Shown: positions 7,185 through 17,092 of the stretch, piece by piece
Position numbering within the stretch: position 1 is the first letter of the stretch
Layout: every line of letters begins with the position of its first letter
Source of the DNA: an uncultured Clostridia bacterium
GTDB taxonomy: Bacteria; Bacillota; Clostridia; Lachnospirales; Lachnospiraceae
DNA length: 64,000 nt
Direction of reading: 5' to 3'
Assembly: GCA_947385955.1 (NCBI GenBank)
Contig: CANDNA010000012.1
Location: forward strand, 19,851-83,850
The notes under the pieces: generated by a model
Told to the model about the DNA's origin: nothing
What the model saw: the letters and a program-made list of their open reading frames with translations, nothing else
Databases searched by the model: none
Translations under genes and position numbers: made by a program

Positions 7185-9817
7185 GTGAAAAGATTGTTTT
7201 GATTGACGGACACAGTATATTGAACAGGGCTTATTATGGGGTCCCTCTGCTGAGCAACGCGAAGGGACTGCATACCAATGCTGTGTATGGATTTTTGAAT
7301 ATTATGTTTAAGATTCTGGAGGAAGAAGAGCCTGATTTTCTGACAGTGGCCTTTGATGTGAGTGCGCCTACTTTCCGTCATGAAATGTATGACGGGTATA
7401 AGGGAACGAGAAAGCCCATGCCGCAGGAACTGTATGAACAGGTTCCGGTGCTGAAGGAAGTATTGAAGGCAATGGGGATACAGATCTGTGAGAAGGCCGG
7501 GCTGGAAGCGGATGATATCCTGGGGACGCTGGCAAAGAGAAGTGAGGCAGAAGGAATTGAAGTGTCTCTGGTATCCGGAGACCGGGATTTGCTGCAGATT
7601 GCCTCAGACCGGATCAAGATTCGGATTCCCAGGACCAAAGGCGGCAAAACAGAGATCGAGGACTATTATGCCAGGGATGTAAAAGCCCGGTATGGAGTGA
7701 CCCCGCTGCAGTTTATTGAGTTAAAGGCATTGATGGGGGACAGCTCCGACAATATTCCGGGAGTCCCCAAAGTGGGGGAAAAGACAGCCATCGCCCTGAT
7801 GACAGAGTATGGTTCCATCGAAAAGATCTACGAAAAACTGGATACGGTTTCCAAAAAATCAATCCGGGAGTCTTTGCAGGAAAACAGGCATCTGGCAGAA
7901 TTGAGCAAAGTACTGGCAACGATCCGGACAGATGCAGAAGTTATGTTTTCTTTTGAAGCTGCCAGAATGCATGACCTGTATACGGAAGCTGCTTATGCGC
8001 TTTTTCAGGAACTGGAATTTAAAAACCTGCTGGGACGTTTTGACGGCAGGGCACGAAAGGAAAAAGCGCTGGATGGGAAGTTTCGGATGATTACAGAGCT
8101 GACAGAGGCGGAATCTGTATTTGCCGCCTGTGAAAGAGCAGAGCGGATCGGTGTCTGTCTTTTGGCAGAAAAAGCATCCTCTGTGGCAGGCCTTGGCCTG
8201 TGCTGGTCGGAAAATGACATATGCGTCATAAAATGCCAGGGTTTTCTCACACCGGGATATGTGACGGAAAAACTGGGCAGGCTGCAGGGACGGACTCTTT
8301 TATGCGGCTTTTTTCTGAAAGGGATTTATCCATATTTTGCGGAAGATGAGGTAAAGGACTGTTTTGACATCCAGCTTGCGGCTTATCTGCTCAATCCTCT
8401 GAAAAGCGATTACACAATTGAAGATGTGGCCAATGAGTATCTGGAACTGGGGATGCAGGGCTATGGGGAATATTTTGGAAAGAAATCCCTGGCAGAAGCG
8501 GCACAGGAGGAAAAAGCGTTTACGTCTTATGGCTGCTATGGAGCCTATACTGCTTATATGGCGCAGCCCGTATTAAAGGAACGGCTTTCTGAAACCGGTA
8601 TGCTGAAGCTGTTTAATGAGATCGAGATGCCGCTGTCTTATGTACTGTTTGATATGGAGAGAGAGGGGATCCGGGTAAAGGCGGAGGCACTCCGTCAGTA
8701 TGGAGAAGCACTGACCGGCAGAATCAGAGAACTGGAAGAGAGCATTCATGAAAAGGCCGGAGAAGAGTTTAACATCAATTCGCCCAAGCAGTTGGGAGAG
8801 ATTTTATTTGAAAAGATGAAGATTCCCAGCGGGAAAAAGACAAAAACCGGATATTCCACTGCGGCGGATATTCTGGAAAAGCTGGCGCCGGATTATCCTG
8901 TTGTGGATGAGATATTGGAATACAGAGGGCTTGCCAAGCTGAAGTCCACTTATGCGGACGGGTTGTCTGTTTTTATCGGAGCAGACGGGAAGATTCACAG
9001 CAATTTTAATCAGACGATTACGGCTACAGGGCGGATCAGTTCCACAGAGCCGAACCTGCAGAATATCCCCATGCGTATGGAGCTGGGAAGGATGATTCGT
9101 AAGGTATTTGTACCAGGAGAGGGACACATGTTTACCGATGCGGATTATTCTCAGATTGAGCTGCGCATTCTGGCACATATGTCGGGAGATGCCCAGTTGA
9201 TTGAGGCTTATCGGATGGATGAGGATATCCACCGGATTACGGCTTCCAAAGTATTCCACACGCCGTTTGACGAAGTGACCCCGTTGCAGAGAAGGAATGC
9301 AAAGGCGGTTAATTTCGGAATCGTATACGGGATCAGTTCCTTTGGTCTGAGCCAGGATCTGAGTATTTCCAAAAAAGAGGCGGAAGCCTATATTCAGGAA
9401 TATTTTGCCACCTATCCGGGGGTGAAGGAATTTCTGGACCGGGCAGTGGAGGATGCCCGGAAAAACGGATATGTGACGACGCTGTTCGGGCGCAGGCGTC
9501 CTGTGCCGGAGCTGTCAAGCAGTAATTTTATGCAGCGTTCTTTCGGAGAGCGGGTGGCCATGAATTCCCCGATTCAGGGAACGGCGGCCGATGTGATTAA
9601 GATTGCCATGATCCGCGTGTACCGGGCGTTAAAGGAGGCAGGCTGTCAGTCCAGGCTGATTTTGCAGGTGCATGATGAATTGTTGATTGAGACTGTACTG
9701 GAGGAAGCAAAACAGGTGGAGCGGATTCTGCGGGAAGAGATGACCCATGCGGCCGATCTGGCAGTGACGCTGGAAGTGGATCTGCATACAGGGGCGGACT
9801 GGTATGAGGCAAAATAA
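7181..9817 (+). CDS. polA: DNA polymerase I
   Basis: An 878-residue replication and repair polymerase that fills gaps and removes RNA primers. The N-terminal 5'-3' exonuclease (about 1-290) begins with IVLIDGHSILNRAYYG and has the helix-hairpin-helix GVPKVGEKTA. The middle domain (about 310-470) matches the 3'-5' exonuclease fold but has no DxE metal motif, so proofreading is probably lost, as in Bacillus PolA. The polymerase domain shows motif A (DYSQIELRILAHMSGD, D655), motif B (RRNAKAVNFGIVYG) and motif C (QVHDELLIE, D832). Start ATG 7181 overlaps the upstream stop. A longer reading upstream is excluded because it overlaps the anti-sigma-like gene. Confidence 0.97.
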   Translation: MSEKIVLIDGHSILNRAYYGVPLLSNAKGLHTNAVYGFLNIMFKILEEEEPDFLTVAFDVSAPTFRHEMYDGYKGTRKPMPQELYEQVPVLKEVLKAMGIQICEKAGLEADDILGTLAKRSEAEGIEVSLVSGDRDLLQIASDRIKIRIPRTKGGKTEIEDYYARDVKARYGVTPLQFIELKALMGDSSDNIPGVPKVGEKTAIALMTEYGSIEKIYEKLDTVSKKSIRESLQENRHLAELSKVLATIRTDAEVMFSFEAARMHDLYTEAAYALFQELEFKNLLGRFDGRARKEKALDGKFRMITELTEAESVFAACERAERIGVCLLAEKASSVAGLGLCWSENDICVIKCQGFLTPGYVTEKLGRLQGRTLLCGFFLKGIYPYFAEDEVKDCFDIQLAAYLLNPLKSDYTIEDVANEYLELGMQGYGEYFGKKSLAEAAQEEKAFTSYGCYGAYTAYMAQPVLKERLSETGMLKLFNEIEMPLSYVLFDMEREGIRVKAEALRQYGEALTGRIRELEESIHEKAGEEFNINSPKQLGEILFEKMKIPSGKKTKTGYSTAADILEKLAPDYPVVDEILEYRGLAKLKSTYADGLSVFIGADGKIHSNFNQTITATGRISSTEPNLQNIPMRMELGRMIRKVFVPGEGHMFTDADYSQIELRILAHMSGDAQLIEAYRMDEDIHRITASKVFHTPFDEVTPLQRRNAKAVNFGIVYGISSFGLSQDLSISKKEAEAYIQEYFATYPGVKEFLDRAVEDARKNGYVTTLFGRRRPVPELSSSNFMQRSFGERVAMNSPIQGTAADVIKIAMIRVYRALKEAGCQSRLILQVHDELLIETVLEEAKQVERILREEMTHAADLAVTLEVDLHTGADWYEAK

Positions 9818-9840
9818 AGAAAGCAGTACGGAGAGAACGG

Positions 9841-10446
9841 ATGAAAGTAATCGGGATAACCGGAGGGGTTGGCTCCGGTAAGACAAAGCTGCTTGGATAT
9901 CTGCAGGCGCATTATAGCTGCCGTGTGCTGCTGGCAGACGAAGCCGCCAGACAGTTACAGGAGCCGGGCGGAGCCTGCCATCGGCAGATCGTAACGCTGC
10001 TGGGAAAGGAAATACTGGAACCGGATGGAGCTTTGAACACACAGGTGATGGCCGAAAAAATATTTCAGGATAACGCACTGCTGGCTGCAGTGAATGCAGT
10101 GGTTCATCCTGCAGTCAGAACCTATATTCTGGAACAGATCGAAGAAGAGCGGCAGAGAGGAAACATTGCTTTTTTCTTTCTGGAGGCGGCACTTCTGATT
10201 GAATGCGGGTACGATGCAGTGGTGGATGAACTGTGGTATGTGTACGCAGACCGGGAAGTCCGCAGACAGAGGCTGCGGATGGGCAGAGGGTATTCTGATG
10301 AAAAAACAGACAGGATTCTGGCGGCGCAGCTGTCCGAGGAGGCATATAGAGAGCATTGCAGTTTTGTGATTGACAACAGCAGGGAAATTACATATGCTTA
10401 TGGACAGATTGATAAAAAGATGGGGGAATATCTGTGGGAGAGTTGA
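9841..10446 (+). CDS. coaE: Dephospho-CoA kinase
   Basis: A 201-residue P-loop kinase for the last step of coenzyme A synthesis (phosphorylation of the 3' hydroxyl of dephospho-CoA). The ATP-binding loop GGVGSGKT is at residues 8-15. The CoA-binding region includes LLADEAAR and VVHPAV. It lies 23 bases after polA, a common pairing in Firmicutes. The end overlaps the next gene by 13 bases. Confidence 0.95.
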   Translation: MKVIGITGGVGSGKTKLLGYLQAHYSCRVLLADEAARQLQEPGGACHRQIVTLLGKEILEPDGALNTQVMAEKIFQDNALLAAVNAVVHPAVRTYILEQIEEERQRGNIAFFFLEAALLIECGYDAVVDELWYVYADREVRRQRLRMGRGYSDEKTDRILAAQLSEEAYREHCSFVIDNSREITYAYGQIDKKMGEYLWES

Positions 10447-12590
10447 GAAAATATCCGGGAAAACTGGTATTCGGACTTGACATTGGGACAAGAAGTGTGG
10501 TCGGAACGGTGGGCTATAAAACGGGCGATCAGTTTTATGTGGTGGCACAGCGGATCCGGGAACATGAGACAAGGGCTATGCTGGATGGACAGATCCATGA
10601 CATCGGCAGGGTCAGCGCCACAATTATGCGGGTGAAAACAGAGCTGGAAGGCATCATTGACAGCCGTTTGGATGATGTGTGTATTGCCGCTGCAGGCCGT
10701 GTCCTTAAGACCATTACCGTGCATACGGAAATGGAATTTGAAGAAGAAAAGGAAATTACGGCTGAAGATATTTATGCACTGGATTCCCAGGGGATCGAGG
10801 CGGCCTATGAGGAGTTTAACCGCGAGCATCATTCTGAGGTTACTTTTTACTGTGTGGGATATTCCGTAGTACGCTACTATATGAACCATTATGTCATCGG
10901 AAATCTGGAGAGCCATAAGGCCAGAGTGATCGGTGTGGATCTGATTGCCACATTCCTGCCGGAAGATGTGGTGGACGGCCTGTATAAGGCTGTGGAACAG
11001 GCAGGACTGGCTGTGGTAAATCTGACCCTGGAGCCGATTGCGGCAATCCAGGTGGCGATTCCGGAAATGTATCGGATGCTGAATATCGCATTGGTGGATG
11101 TGGGGGCAGGGACTTCCGATATTTCCATTACACAGGGCGGGAGCATTGTGGCATACGGGATGATCCCTGTGGCCGGGGATGCGCTGACAGAAGCGGTAGC
11201 GCAGCACTGTCTGGTGGATTTTGTCACGGCAGAACAGGTAAAGAAAGAATGCGGGGAAAAGGAAAGCGTTGAATATAAGGATATTATGGGACTGACCCAG
11301 ACCACGTCCAGGGAAGAGCTGCTGGAGGTGGTAAAACCGGTCGTGGAGTCTATGACAGGACAGGTGGCGGATAAGATCAAAGAGTTGAACGGGGATAAGT
11401 CGGTCAGTGCGGTCTTTGTCGTAGGCGGCGGCGGTAAGATTCCGGGGTATACCGAAAGCCTGGCCGGGCATCTGGGGATTCCGCCGGAGCGTGTGGCGCT
11501 GCGGGGAGAAGAGGTGATGCAGAAGATTCAGTTTCTGGAAAAAGAGACAAAGAAAGATTCCCTGCTGGTTACACCGGTGGGTATCTGCCTCTCTTTCTAT
11601 GAACAGAGCAACTCTTTCGTGTTTGTAACCTTTAACAACTGCCGGATCAAGCTGTATGACACTTCCCGGCTGGCAGTGGTGGATGCGGCGCTGCAGGCCG
11701 ATTTTCCCAATGAAAGCCTGTTTCCCCGCCGGGGAGCCGCGCTGCATTTTACGGTGGACGGTAAAAGCCGTATGATACGGGGGATGCTGGGAGAGGCTTC
11801 TGTCATTACGGTCAACGGCAGTCCGGCGGATATCCATACGCCCATCCATGCCAATGATGTGATCCGGGTACAGGAGTCTACCGCCGGGGCAGATGCATCC
11901 CTGGAAATCAACAAACTGCCGGAATACAATGGAGTGATCCGGGTGGAGGTCAATGAAAAGAAGGTGGATCTGCCCAAGTTTGCCAGTGTAAACGGCCGGC
12001 TGCAGTCAGGCTATTATGATATCCGGGAAAATGACCGGATTGAAATGCTGAATTTCTATACGGTGCGTCAGATTGCAGAGTTCATGGATGTGATCCTGGA
12101 TAAAAAGATGAATCTCTATGTGAACAATAAACTGGCAGACATGGAAACAAAAGTATATGAAAATTTCTCTGTGATCTGGACAATGGAGCGGCCCCAACTT
12201 TCCGATGTGGAGCAGTATGGCAGTGCGGCGCAGGCCGCCACTTATGCAGAGCTCCCGGACGGCGGGGAAGAGGAAGATACAGAGAGTGCGTCTGCTTTCG
12301 GAGAGCGGGAAGAAGCCGGAGCAGAGGGACTGAAAGCCGCCAGGAAAGCGGGAAAAGAAGAAGCAAAGCAGGATGTATCAGTGCCGCTGGAAATCTTTGT
12401 CAATGGCAGTCCGGTAACCCTGCAGGGCAAGTCAGCTTATATCTTTGTGGATTTATTCGACTTTTTTGAGTTTGATTTAACGCTTCATGAGGGCAAACGG
12501 ATTGTGACAAAGCTGAACGGAAGAAGTGCACAGTATATGGAGCCGCTTTCGGCAGGAGATACGGTGGAGATTTACTGGAGGGACAATTGA
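10434..12590 (+). CDS. FtsA/PilM-like actin-fold ATPase with long C-terminal extension
   Basis: A 718-residue protein. Residues 10 to about 375 form an ASKHA (actin-like) ATPase close to FtsA: LVFGLDIGTRSVVGTV for phosphate 1, LVDVGAGTSDISIT for phosphate 2 and VVGGGGKIPG for the adenosine loop. The remaining 340 residues are not FtsA. They hold two small domains with repeated phrases VNGSPADI/VNGSPVTL and ANDVIRV/AGDTVEI that look like small beta-grasp folds, separated by an acidic low-complexity stretch (about 605-645). FtsA's membrane-binding tail is absent. The start is GTG 10434, overlapping coaE, with GGGGGA upstream. The role is probably at the membrane or in division, but unproven. 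Confidence 0.75.
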   Translation: MGELRKYPGKLVFGLDIGTRSVVGTVGYKTGDQFYVVAQRIREHETRAMLDGQIHDIGRVSATIMRVKTELEGIIDSRLDDVCIAAAGRVLKTITVHTEMEFEEEKEITAEDIYALDSQGIEAAYEEFNREHHSEVTFYCVGYSVVRYYMNHYVIGNLESHKARVIGVDLIATFLPEDVVDGLYKAVEQAGLAVVNLTLEPIAAIQVAIPEMYRMLNIALVDVGAGTSDISITQGGSIVAYGMIPVAGDALTEAVAQHCLVDFVTAEQVKKECGEKESVEYKDIMGLTQTTSREELLEVVKPVVESMTGQVADKIKELNGDKSVSAVFVVGGGGKIPGYTESLAGHLGIPPERVALRGEEVMQKIQFLEKETKKDSLLVTPVGICLSFYEQSNSFVFVTFNNCRIKLYDTSRLAVVDAALQADFPNESLFPRRGAALHFTVDGKSRMIRGMLGEASVITVNGSPADIHTPIHANDVIRVQESTAGADASLEINKLPEYNGVIRVEVNEKKVDLPKFASVNGRLQSGYYDIRENDRIEMLNFYTVRQIAEFMDVILDKKMNLYVNNKLADMETKVYENFSVIWTMERPQLSDVEQYGSAAQAATYAELPDGGEEEDTESASAFGEREEAGAEGLKAARKAGKEEAKQDVSVPLEIFVNGSPVTLQGKSAYIFVDLFDFFEFDLTLHEGKRIVTKLNGRSAQYMEPLSAGDTVEIYWRDN

Positions 12591-12591
12591 G

Positions 12592-13389
12592 ATGAGGATA
12601 TGCAGCATTGCCAGCGGCAGCAGCGGCAACTGTATTTATGTCGGTTCGGATACCACCCATCTTCTGGTGGATACGGGGATCAGTAAAAAGCGGGTGGAAG
12701 AGGGGCTGCATACACTGGGACTGTCTCTGCAGGATATAGACGGTATTCTGATTACCCATGAACATTCAGACCATATCAGCGGCCTGGGGGTATTGCTGCG
12801 AAAGCGGGAGATTCCGGTGTATGCCACCGAAGGGACGATCCGGAAGATGAAACAGGTAAACTCCCTGTCCCATATTCCGGATGACCTGTTTCAGACTGTG
12901 AAGGAAGAAGAGCATTTTATGATTAAGGATGTGATGGTGGCGCCGATGCAGATTTCCCATGATGCGGCGCAGCCTGCAGCCTATCGTTTCCGGCATGATA
13001 AAAAATGGATGGGTATTATCACTGACCTGGGAATGTACAATGAATATACGGTAGCATGTATGCAGGGAATGGATGTGCTTTTGCTGGAAGCCAATCATGA
13101 TGTGAGAATGCTGGAAACAGGACCGTATCCTTATTATCTGAAGCAGCGGATTATGGGGGAACGGGGGCACCTGTCCAATGAACTGGCCGGAAGATTCCTT
13201 TCGCGTATCCTGCATGACGGGCTGAAAGCAGTGATACTGGGACATCTGAGCAAAGAAAACAATATGGCAGAGCTGGCCTATGAGGCGGTACGCCTGGAAG
13301 TGACAATGGCTGATGGTACATACAGAGGAAATGACTTTCCCATCACTGTGGCAAAGCGCAGTGAACCATCTGAAATCATAGAAATATAA
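12592..13389 (+). CDS. walJ: WalJ/YycJ-type metallo-beta-lactamase fold hydrolase
   Basis: A 265-residue MBL-fold protein with the metal motif THEHSDH near residue 53, later histidines (SHDAAQPA, ANHDVRM) and the C-terminal GHLSKEN. This matches WalJ/YycJ, a putative 5' exonuclease or DNA-processing enzyme often tied to the WalRK system, although no walRK is nearby here. The ATG at 12592 begins two bases after the previous stop codon, so it is probably translationally coupled. Confidence 0.88.
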   Translation: MRICSIASGSSGNCIYVGSDTTHLLVDTGISKKRVEEGLHTLGLSLQDIDGILITHEHSDHISGLGVLLRKREIPVYATEGTIRKMKQVNSLSHIPDDLFQTVKEEEHFMIKDVMVAPMQISHDAAQPAAYRFRHDKKWMGIITDLGMYNEYTVACMQGMDVLLLEANHDVRMLETGPYPYYLKQRIMGERGHLSNELAGRFLSRILHDGLKAVILGHLSKENNMAELAYEAVRLEVTMADGTYRGNDFPITVAKRSEPSEIIEI

Positions 13390-13412
13390 CAAAGGGCATA
13401 AAGGAGACCAGT

Positions 13413-13685
13413 ATGAAAAAAACAATCATTACCGTAGTCGGTAAAGACACAGTGGGCATTATTGCGGGAGTCTGTACGTATCTGGCAGAAAACGGCATCA
13501 ATATTCTGGATATTTCCCAGACAATCGTACAGGAATATTTCAATATGATGATGATTGTGGATACTTCCGGCACATCCAAATCCCACAGTGATATGGCAGA
13601 CGAACTGAAGGCACTGGGAGAGAAAATCGGTGTGATGATCAAGTGCCAGCGGGAAGAAATCTTCCAGAGCATGCACAGGATTTAG
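13413..13685 (+). CDS. Small ACT-domain protein (UPF0237)
   Basis: A 90-residue single ACT domain beginning [20 protein letters not shown]. Such free ACT domains usually bind an amino acid or another small ligand. It sits directly before the UPF0210 protein, a pairing widely conserved in Gram-positive bacteria and archaea, so the two probably work together; the substrate is unknown. AAAGGAG precedes the ATG. Confidence 0.88.
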   Translation: MKKTIITVVGKDTVGIIAGVCTYLAENGINILDISQTIVQEYFNMMMIVDTSGTSKSHSDMADELKALGEKIGVMIKCQREEIFQSMHRI

Positions 13686-13696
13686 GGGGACATAAG

Positions 13697-15061
13697 ATGC
13701 TGAACATATTTGAAGTGGCGGAAACCAATAAGATGATCGAGAAGGAAAACCTGGATGTGAGGACGATCACACTGGGGATCAGCCTGCTTGACTGTATTGA
13801 TTCCGACCTGGGAGAGTGCAACAGAAAGGTCTATGAAAAGATCACAAAGACAGCGGGAAGGCTGGTTATGGTGGGAGCAGAGATCGAAAAGGAATTTGGG
13901 ATTCCCATTGTGAATAAGCGGATTTCCGTTACCCCCATTGCCCTGGTCGGTGGCAGCGCATGCCGGACACCGGAGGATTTTATGACATTTGCCCATACGA
14001 TGGACCGGGCGGCAAAAGAGGTGGGAGTCAATCTGATCGGCGGATATTCCGCCCTTGTCTCCAAAGGAATGACCCATGCGGATGAACTTTTGATTCACTC
14101 GATTCCCGGTGCACTGGCACAGACGGAGAGAGTGTGCAGCTCGGTGAATCTGGGTTCCTCCAAAACCGGCATCAATATGGACGGAGTCCGTCTGATGGGA
14201 GAGATCATCAAAGAAACGGCAGAACTGACAAAAGAGCAGGATTCGGCGGCGTGCATGAAGCTGGTGGTATTCTGTAATGCACCGGATGACAACCCTTTTA
14301 TGGCAGGAGCTTTTCATGGAGTAACAGAATGTGATGCCGTGGTCAACGTAGGGGTCAGCGGTCCCGGCGTGGTGAAAACCGCTTTGGAAAAAGTCCGGGG
14401 CGCCACATTTGAAGTATTGTGTGAGACCATTAAAAAGACTGCATTCAAAGTGACAAGAGTGGGACAGCTTGTGGCACAGGAGGCTTCCAGAATGCTGGAG
14501 ATTCCCTTTGGTATCGTGGATTTGTCCCTGGCCCCCACACCGGCGATAGGAGACAGTGTGGCGGATATCCTCTGTGAGATCGGTCTGGAATATGCGGGGG
14601 CTCCGGGGACGACGGCGGCGCTGGCGCTTCTGAACGATCAGGTAAAAAAGGGCGGTGTGATGGCATCTTCTTATGTGGGGGGCTTAAGCGGCGCATTTAT
14701 TCCGGTATCGGAGGATCAGGGAATGATTGATGCGGTATCTGCGGGGGCACTGACACTGGAAAAACTGGAGGCTATGACCTGTGTCTGCTCTGTGGGCCTG
14801 GATATGATTGCGATTCCGGGAAAGACAAAGGCATCCACCATTTCAGGGATGATTGCGGATGAAATGGCTATCGGTATGGTCAATCAGAAAACCACGGCGG
14901 TGCGTATTATCCCTGCTGTGGGCAAGGATGTGGGGGAACGGGTGGAGTTTGGCGGCCTGTTTGGCTGTGCGCCGATTATGCCGGTCAATGAGTTTTCCTG
15001 TGATGCTTTTATCGGCAGACAGGGACGGATTCCGGCGCCGATACACAGCTTTAAAAACTAG
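13697..15061 (+). CDS. UPF0210 (DUF711, PFL-like fold) family protein
   Basis: A 454-residue protein, the normal length for UPF0210. The start is ATG 13697 ([14 protein letters not shown]) with TAGGGGG upstream; the frame is open further upstream but would overlap the ACT gene. Recognisable segments are [10 protein letters not shown] near the N-terminus and [15 protein letters not shown]. Family structures resemble glycyl-radical enzymes, but I see no glycyl-radical motif here and the activity is unknown. It is paired with the ACT-domain gene 11 bases upstream. Confidence 0.9.
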   Translation: MLNIFEVAETNKMIEKENLDVRTITLGISLLDCIDSDLGECNRKVYEKITKTAGRLVMVGAEIEKEFGIPIVNKRISVTPIALVGGSACRTPEDFMTFAHTMDRAAKEVGVNLIGGYSALVSKGMTHADELLIHSIPGALAQTERVCSSVNLGSSKTGINMDGVRLMGEIIKETAELTKEQDSAACMKLVVFCNAPDDNPFMAGAFHGVTECDAVVNVGVSGPGVVKTALEKVRGATFEVLCETIKKTAFKVTRVGQLVAQEASRMLEIPFGIVDLSLAPTPAIGDSVADILCEIGLEYAGAPGTTAALALLNDQVKKGGVMASSYVGGLSGAFIPVSEDQGMIDAVSAGALTLEKLEAMTCVCSVGLDMIAIPGKTKASTISGMIADEMAIGMVNQKTTAVRIIPAVGKDVGERVEFGGLFGCAPIMPVNEFSCDAFIGRQGRIPAPIHSFKN

Positions 15062-15121
15062 CAGATGGGTACAAAAAAGCACACAAAATTTTACAGAAAC
15101 GGACAAAAGCATCTGTGCAAA

Positions 15122-15151
15122 TTGACAAAAAGGTCCGTCCTATTGTACAAT
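15122..15151 (+). promoter_or_regulatory. Sigma-A promoter of the peptide transporter operon
   Basis: TTGACA (15122-15127) and TACAAT (15146-15151) are spaced by 18 bases, about 30 bases before the OPT start codon. Confidence 0.85.
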
Positions 15152-15181
15152 AGTACCACTATACGAAAGGTGGTAAAATAA

Positions 15182-17083
15182 ATGGAGAACAAAAAAGAGT
15201 TTAAGCCGTTTATTCCGGCAGACAGGATTGTGCCTGAGCTGACAGTGACATCCATTGTCATCGGCGCCCTGCTGGCTGTGTTATTCGGTGGAGCAAATGC
15301 TTATCTGGGACTTCGTGTGGGCATGACTGTGTCAGCCTCTATTCCGGCAGCCGTTATTTCCATGGGAATTATCCGTGTGATTCTGAAGCGGGATTCCATT
15401 CTGGAAAACAATATGGTACAGACCATCGGGTCAGCCGGAGAATCGGTGGCGGCCGGTGCGATTTTCACCATGCCTGCCCTGTTTATGTGGGCATCCGAGT
15501 CCGGAAGCGCCAATCCTTCCCTGTTGGAGATTTCGCTGATCGCACTCTGCGGCGGCGTTCTGGGGGTTCTGTTCATGATTCCCCTCCGTTCCGCTCTGAT
15601 TGTGGAGGAGCACGGCAAGCTGCCGTATCCGGAAGGACAGGCATGTGCGGAAGTGCTGCTGGCCGGTGAGGAAGGCGGCGCAAAAGCCGGTACGGTGTTT
15701 GCCGGTCTGGGAATTGCTGCTGCGTACAAATTTATTGCTGACGGCCTGAAGCTGTTTCCCAGTGAAGTGGATTTTGAAATTAAGAGCTATAAGGGTTCCG
15801 GAATCGGTATGGATGTGCTGCCGGCTCTGGCCGGCGTAGGCTATATCTGCGGGCCCAAAGTATCTTCTTATCTGCTGGCCGGCGGTACGGTGGGCTGGTT
15901 TGTACTGATGCCCCTGATCGTGCTGTTCGGCGGCGACATGGTACTGTATCCTGCCACGGCTCCGGTGAGTGAGCTGGGTACATGGGGAATCTGGGGCAGC
16001 TTTATCCGCTACATCGGTGCCGGTGCGGTAGCAGCCGGCGGTATCCTTTCCCTGATTAAATCTCTGCCTATGATTGTCCGTACCTTTAAACAGGCTATGG
16101 CGGTATATGGGAAAAAGGCGTCAGAGAACAATCGTCTGAGCAAAGATCTGCCGATGAATATTGTTATGATCGTGGTTGGCGTAATTGCCATTGCAATGTG
16201 GCTGATTCCTGCGATTCCGGTCAATCTGGTAGGCGCCATTATCATTATTGTATTCGGATTTTTCTTTGCAACCGTATCTTCCAGAATGGTGGGTATCGTA
16301 GGCAGTTCCAATAACCCGGTTTCCGGTATGGCCATTGCCACGCTGCTGATTGCCACCATGCTGCTGAAGGCCAGCGGCAATATCGGTATGCCCGGTATGA
16401 TCGCAGCGATTACCATCGGTTCCATTATCTGTATTATTGCGGCGATTGCCGGAGATACTTCACAGGATTTAAAGACCGGTTTTATTGTAGGGGCAACTCC
16501 TGTGAAGCAGCAGATTGGTGAGCTGATCGGCGTGGTGGTATCTGCCATTGCCATCGGCGGTGTACTGTATCTTCTGAGTACTGCATGGGGCTATGGATCT
16601 CAGGAACTTCCCGCTCCTCAGGCTACATTGATGAAGATGGTAGTGGAAGGCGTTATGGGTGGTGAGCTTCCCTGGGCGCTGATCTTCTGCGGTGCATTTA
16701 TTGCCATTGTTGTGGAAATTCTGCAGATCCCGGTACTGCCGTTTGCAGTGGGACTGTATCTCCCTATCCATTTAAGTACTCCGATTATGGTGGGCGGCCT
16801 GATCAGACTGTATTATGATAAAAAGAAAATGGATTCCGAGGCGGACAGAAAGCAGATGGTGGAAAACGGTGTGCTGTATTCTTCCGGCCTGATTGCGGGA
16901 GAAGGTCTGGTGGGCATCCTGCTGGCTGTCTGCGCGATCATTCCTTTTGGCGGCGCTACCTTCGGAGACTTCCTGGGAAGCTGTCTTGGCATCAATTTAG
17001 GAAACTGGGGAGGCCTCTTCGTTTTTGCCCTTCTGTGTGCGACCATTATTCTTTTTATCAATAAGAAGAAAAAAGCAAAGTAA
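15182..17083 (+). CDS. OPT family oligopeptide transporter
   Basis: A 633-residue protein dominated by about 15 hydrophobic segments, with family signatures AYLGLRVGMTVSASIPAAV near the N-terminus and the conserved acidic/glycine loop LPYPEGQACAEVL. OPT transporters import small peptides (some import metal chelates) by proton coupling. The dipeptidase and PqqD-like genes that follow support peptide use. The ATG at 15182 follows GAAAGGTGG. Confidence 0.92.
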   Translation: MENKKEFKPFIPADRIVPELTVTSIVIGALLAVLFGGANAYLGLRVGMTVSASIPAAVISMGIIRVILKRDSILENNMVQTIGSAGESVAAGAIFTMPALFMWASESGSANPSLLEISLIALCGGVLGVLFMIPLRSALIVEEHGKLPYPEGQACAEVLLAGEEGGAKAGTVFAGLGIAAAYKFIADGLKLFPSEVDFEIKSYKGSGIGMDVLPALAGVGYICGPKVSSYLLAGGTVGWFVLMPLIVLFGGDMVLYPATAPVSELGTWGIWGSFIRYIGAGAVAAGGILSLIKSLPMIVRTFKQAMAVYGKKASENNRLSKDLPMNIVMIVVGVIAIAMWLIPAIPVNLVGAIIIIVFGFFFATVSSRMVGIVGSSNNPVSGMAIATLLIATMLLKASGNIGMPGMIAAITIGSIICIIAAIAGDTSQDLKTGFIVGATPVKQQIGELIGVVVSAIAIGGVLYLLSTAWGYGSQELPAPQATLMKMVVEGVMGGELPWALIFCGAFIAIVVEILQIPVLPFAVGLYLPIHLSTPIMVGGLIRLYYDKKKMDSEADRKQMVENGVLYSSGLIAGEGLVGILLAVCAIIPFGGATFGDFLGSCLGINLGNWGGLFVFALLCATIILFINKKKKAK

Positions 17084-17092
17084 GAAGCCGGT

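Noticed and set aside
10398..11849. Minus-strand open frame of 483 codons
   Set aside because: Antisense to coaE and the FtsA-like gene; its Cys/His-rich composition is typical of antisense reading.
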